Assembly: GCA_937124505.1 (NCBI GenBank)
Contig: CAKZKV010000078.1
Coordinates: 1 to 6,515, forward strand
Direction: 5' to 3'
Source: an uncultured Alphaproteobacteria bacterium
GTDB taxonomy: Bacteria; Pseudomonadota; Alphaproteobacteria; Micavibrionales; Micavibrionaceae
Length of the DNA: 6,515 bases
Shown: positions 6,363-6,515 of the stretch, piece by piece
How the letters are laid out: every line of letters starts with the position of its first letter
Numbering within the stretch: the stretch's first letter is position 1
The notes under the pieces: generated by a model
The model's input: only the letters and a program-made list of their open reading frames with translations
Databases searched by the model: none
What the model was told of the DNA's origin: nothing
Translations under genes and position numbers: made by a program

Positions 6363-6404
6363 TCAAAGACAAGTCGCGCGCTTTATGGCATTGTGGCAGT
6401 TATT

Positions 6405-6515
6405 ATGCATTTAATAACACCTTCAAAAAAAATACGTCCTGCTGACTGGATGCTCATGCCGGAGTGTCGCCGGATTATGAAGGTTCTTAATCAAGGCAGG
6501 AAAGAGGATGTACAG
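6405..6515 (+). CDS. N-terminus of probable CCA tRNA nucleotidyltransferase / poly(A) polymerase (cca), cut by window edge
   Basis: The frame stays open from the ATG at 6405 to the end of the window, 37 codons. The visible protein, with ADWMLMPECRRIMKVLNQG followed by RKEDVQ, resembles the start of alphaproteobacterial CCA-adding enzymes. In those a Trp-Met-x-x-Pro helix followed by a short hydrophobic helix precedes the FVGGCVRDALL nucleotide-binding motif. That diagnostic motif would lie just beyond the edge, so this is a family guess from a short N-terminus. Such enzymes add or repair the 3' CCA of tRNAs in the cytosol. Other possible starts in the same frame are GTG at 6393 and ATGs at 6450 and 6456. 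A GGCAG at 6395-6399 is the only weak ribosome binding candidate. The gene begins 42 bases after the kinase stop on the same strand, so read-through transcription is possible. Confidence 0.55.
   Translation, partial: MHLITPSKKIRPADWMLMPECRRIMKVLNQGRKEDVQ

Noticed and set aside
6363..6404. Intrinsic terminator after the kinase gene
   Set aside because: No G/C-rich stem followed by a T-run is present. The A/T palindrome at 6400-6417 is too weak and overlaps the next start codon.
1..6515. Mobile element, CRISPR array, tRNA, rRNA or defence system
   Set aside because: I saw no transposase or integrase motifs, regularly spaced repeats, cloverleaf-like sequences or known defence domains. All large frames belong to identified housekeeping or signalling genes.

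Overview
The window looks like an ordinary chromosomal segment from a Gram-negative bacterium, most likely an alphaproteobacterium. The DnaE, LysA and SmpB proteins read like alphaproteobacterial versions, and the short protein start at the right edge resembles the N-terminus of alphaproteobacterial CCA-adding enzymes. No 16S rRNA or other strong taxonomic marker is present, so the assignment is a judgement from protein flavour. Base composition is moderate overall, and the middle and right parts are visibly richer in A/T than the left.

Left block (1-3154), housekeeping: the 3' part of dnaE (replicative DNA polymerase III alpha subunit) runs rightward off the left edge. It meets lysA (diaminopimelate decarboxylase) tail to tail with a 4-base overlap. 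lysA is the second gene of a leftward pair smpB-lysA whose coding regions overlap by 8 bases. smpB has no visible Shine-Dalgarno sequence. A sigma70-like promoter sits so close to its ATG that transcription is predicted to start on the A of the start codon.

Middle (3155-3342): a 188-base divergent, A/T-rich intergenic region with candidate promoters for both directions and a few small inverted repeats. I see no RNA gene in it.

Right block (3343-6362), signalling: a rightward pair encodes a NarL/LuxR-type response regulator and, 11 bases downstream, a membrane-bound hybrid histidine kinase. The kinase has two membrane segments, a helical periplasmic sensor region, a PAS domain, a DFNN-type HisKA domain, a HATPase domain with an unusual acidic insertion, and a C-terminal receiver. 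All key phosphotransfer residues are present in both proteins, so they should form a functional two-component or phosphorelay system. No separate Hpt protein is encoded here and the signal cannot be inferred.

Right edge (6363-6515): a 42-base gap, then the first 37 codons of a gene whose N-terminus resembles CCA tRNA nucleotidyltransferase/poly(A) polymerase. I see no mobile element, CRISPR array, tRNA or rRNA. The less ordinary points are the predicted leaderless smpB transcript, the sensor and ATPase-insertion architecture of the kinase, and its lack of a ribosome binding site.
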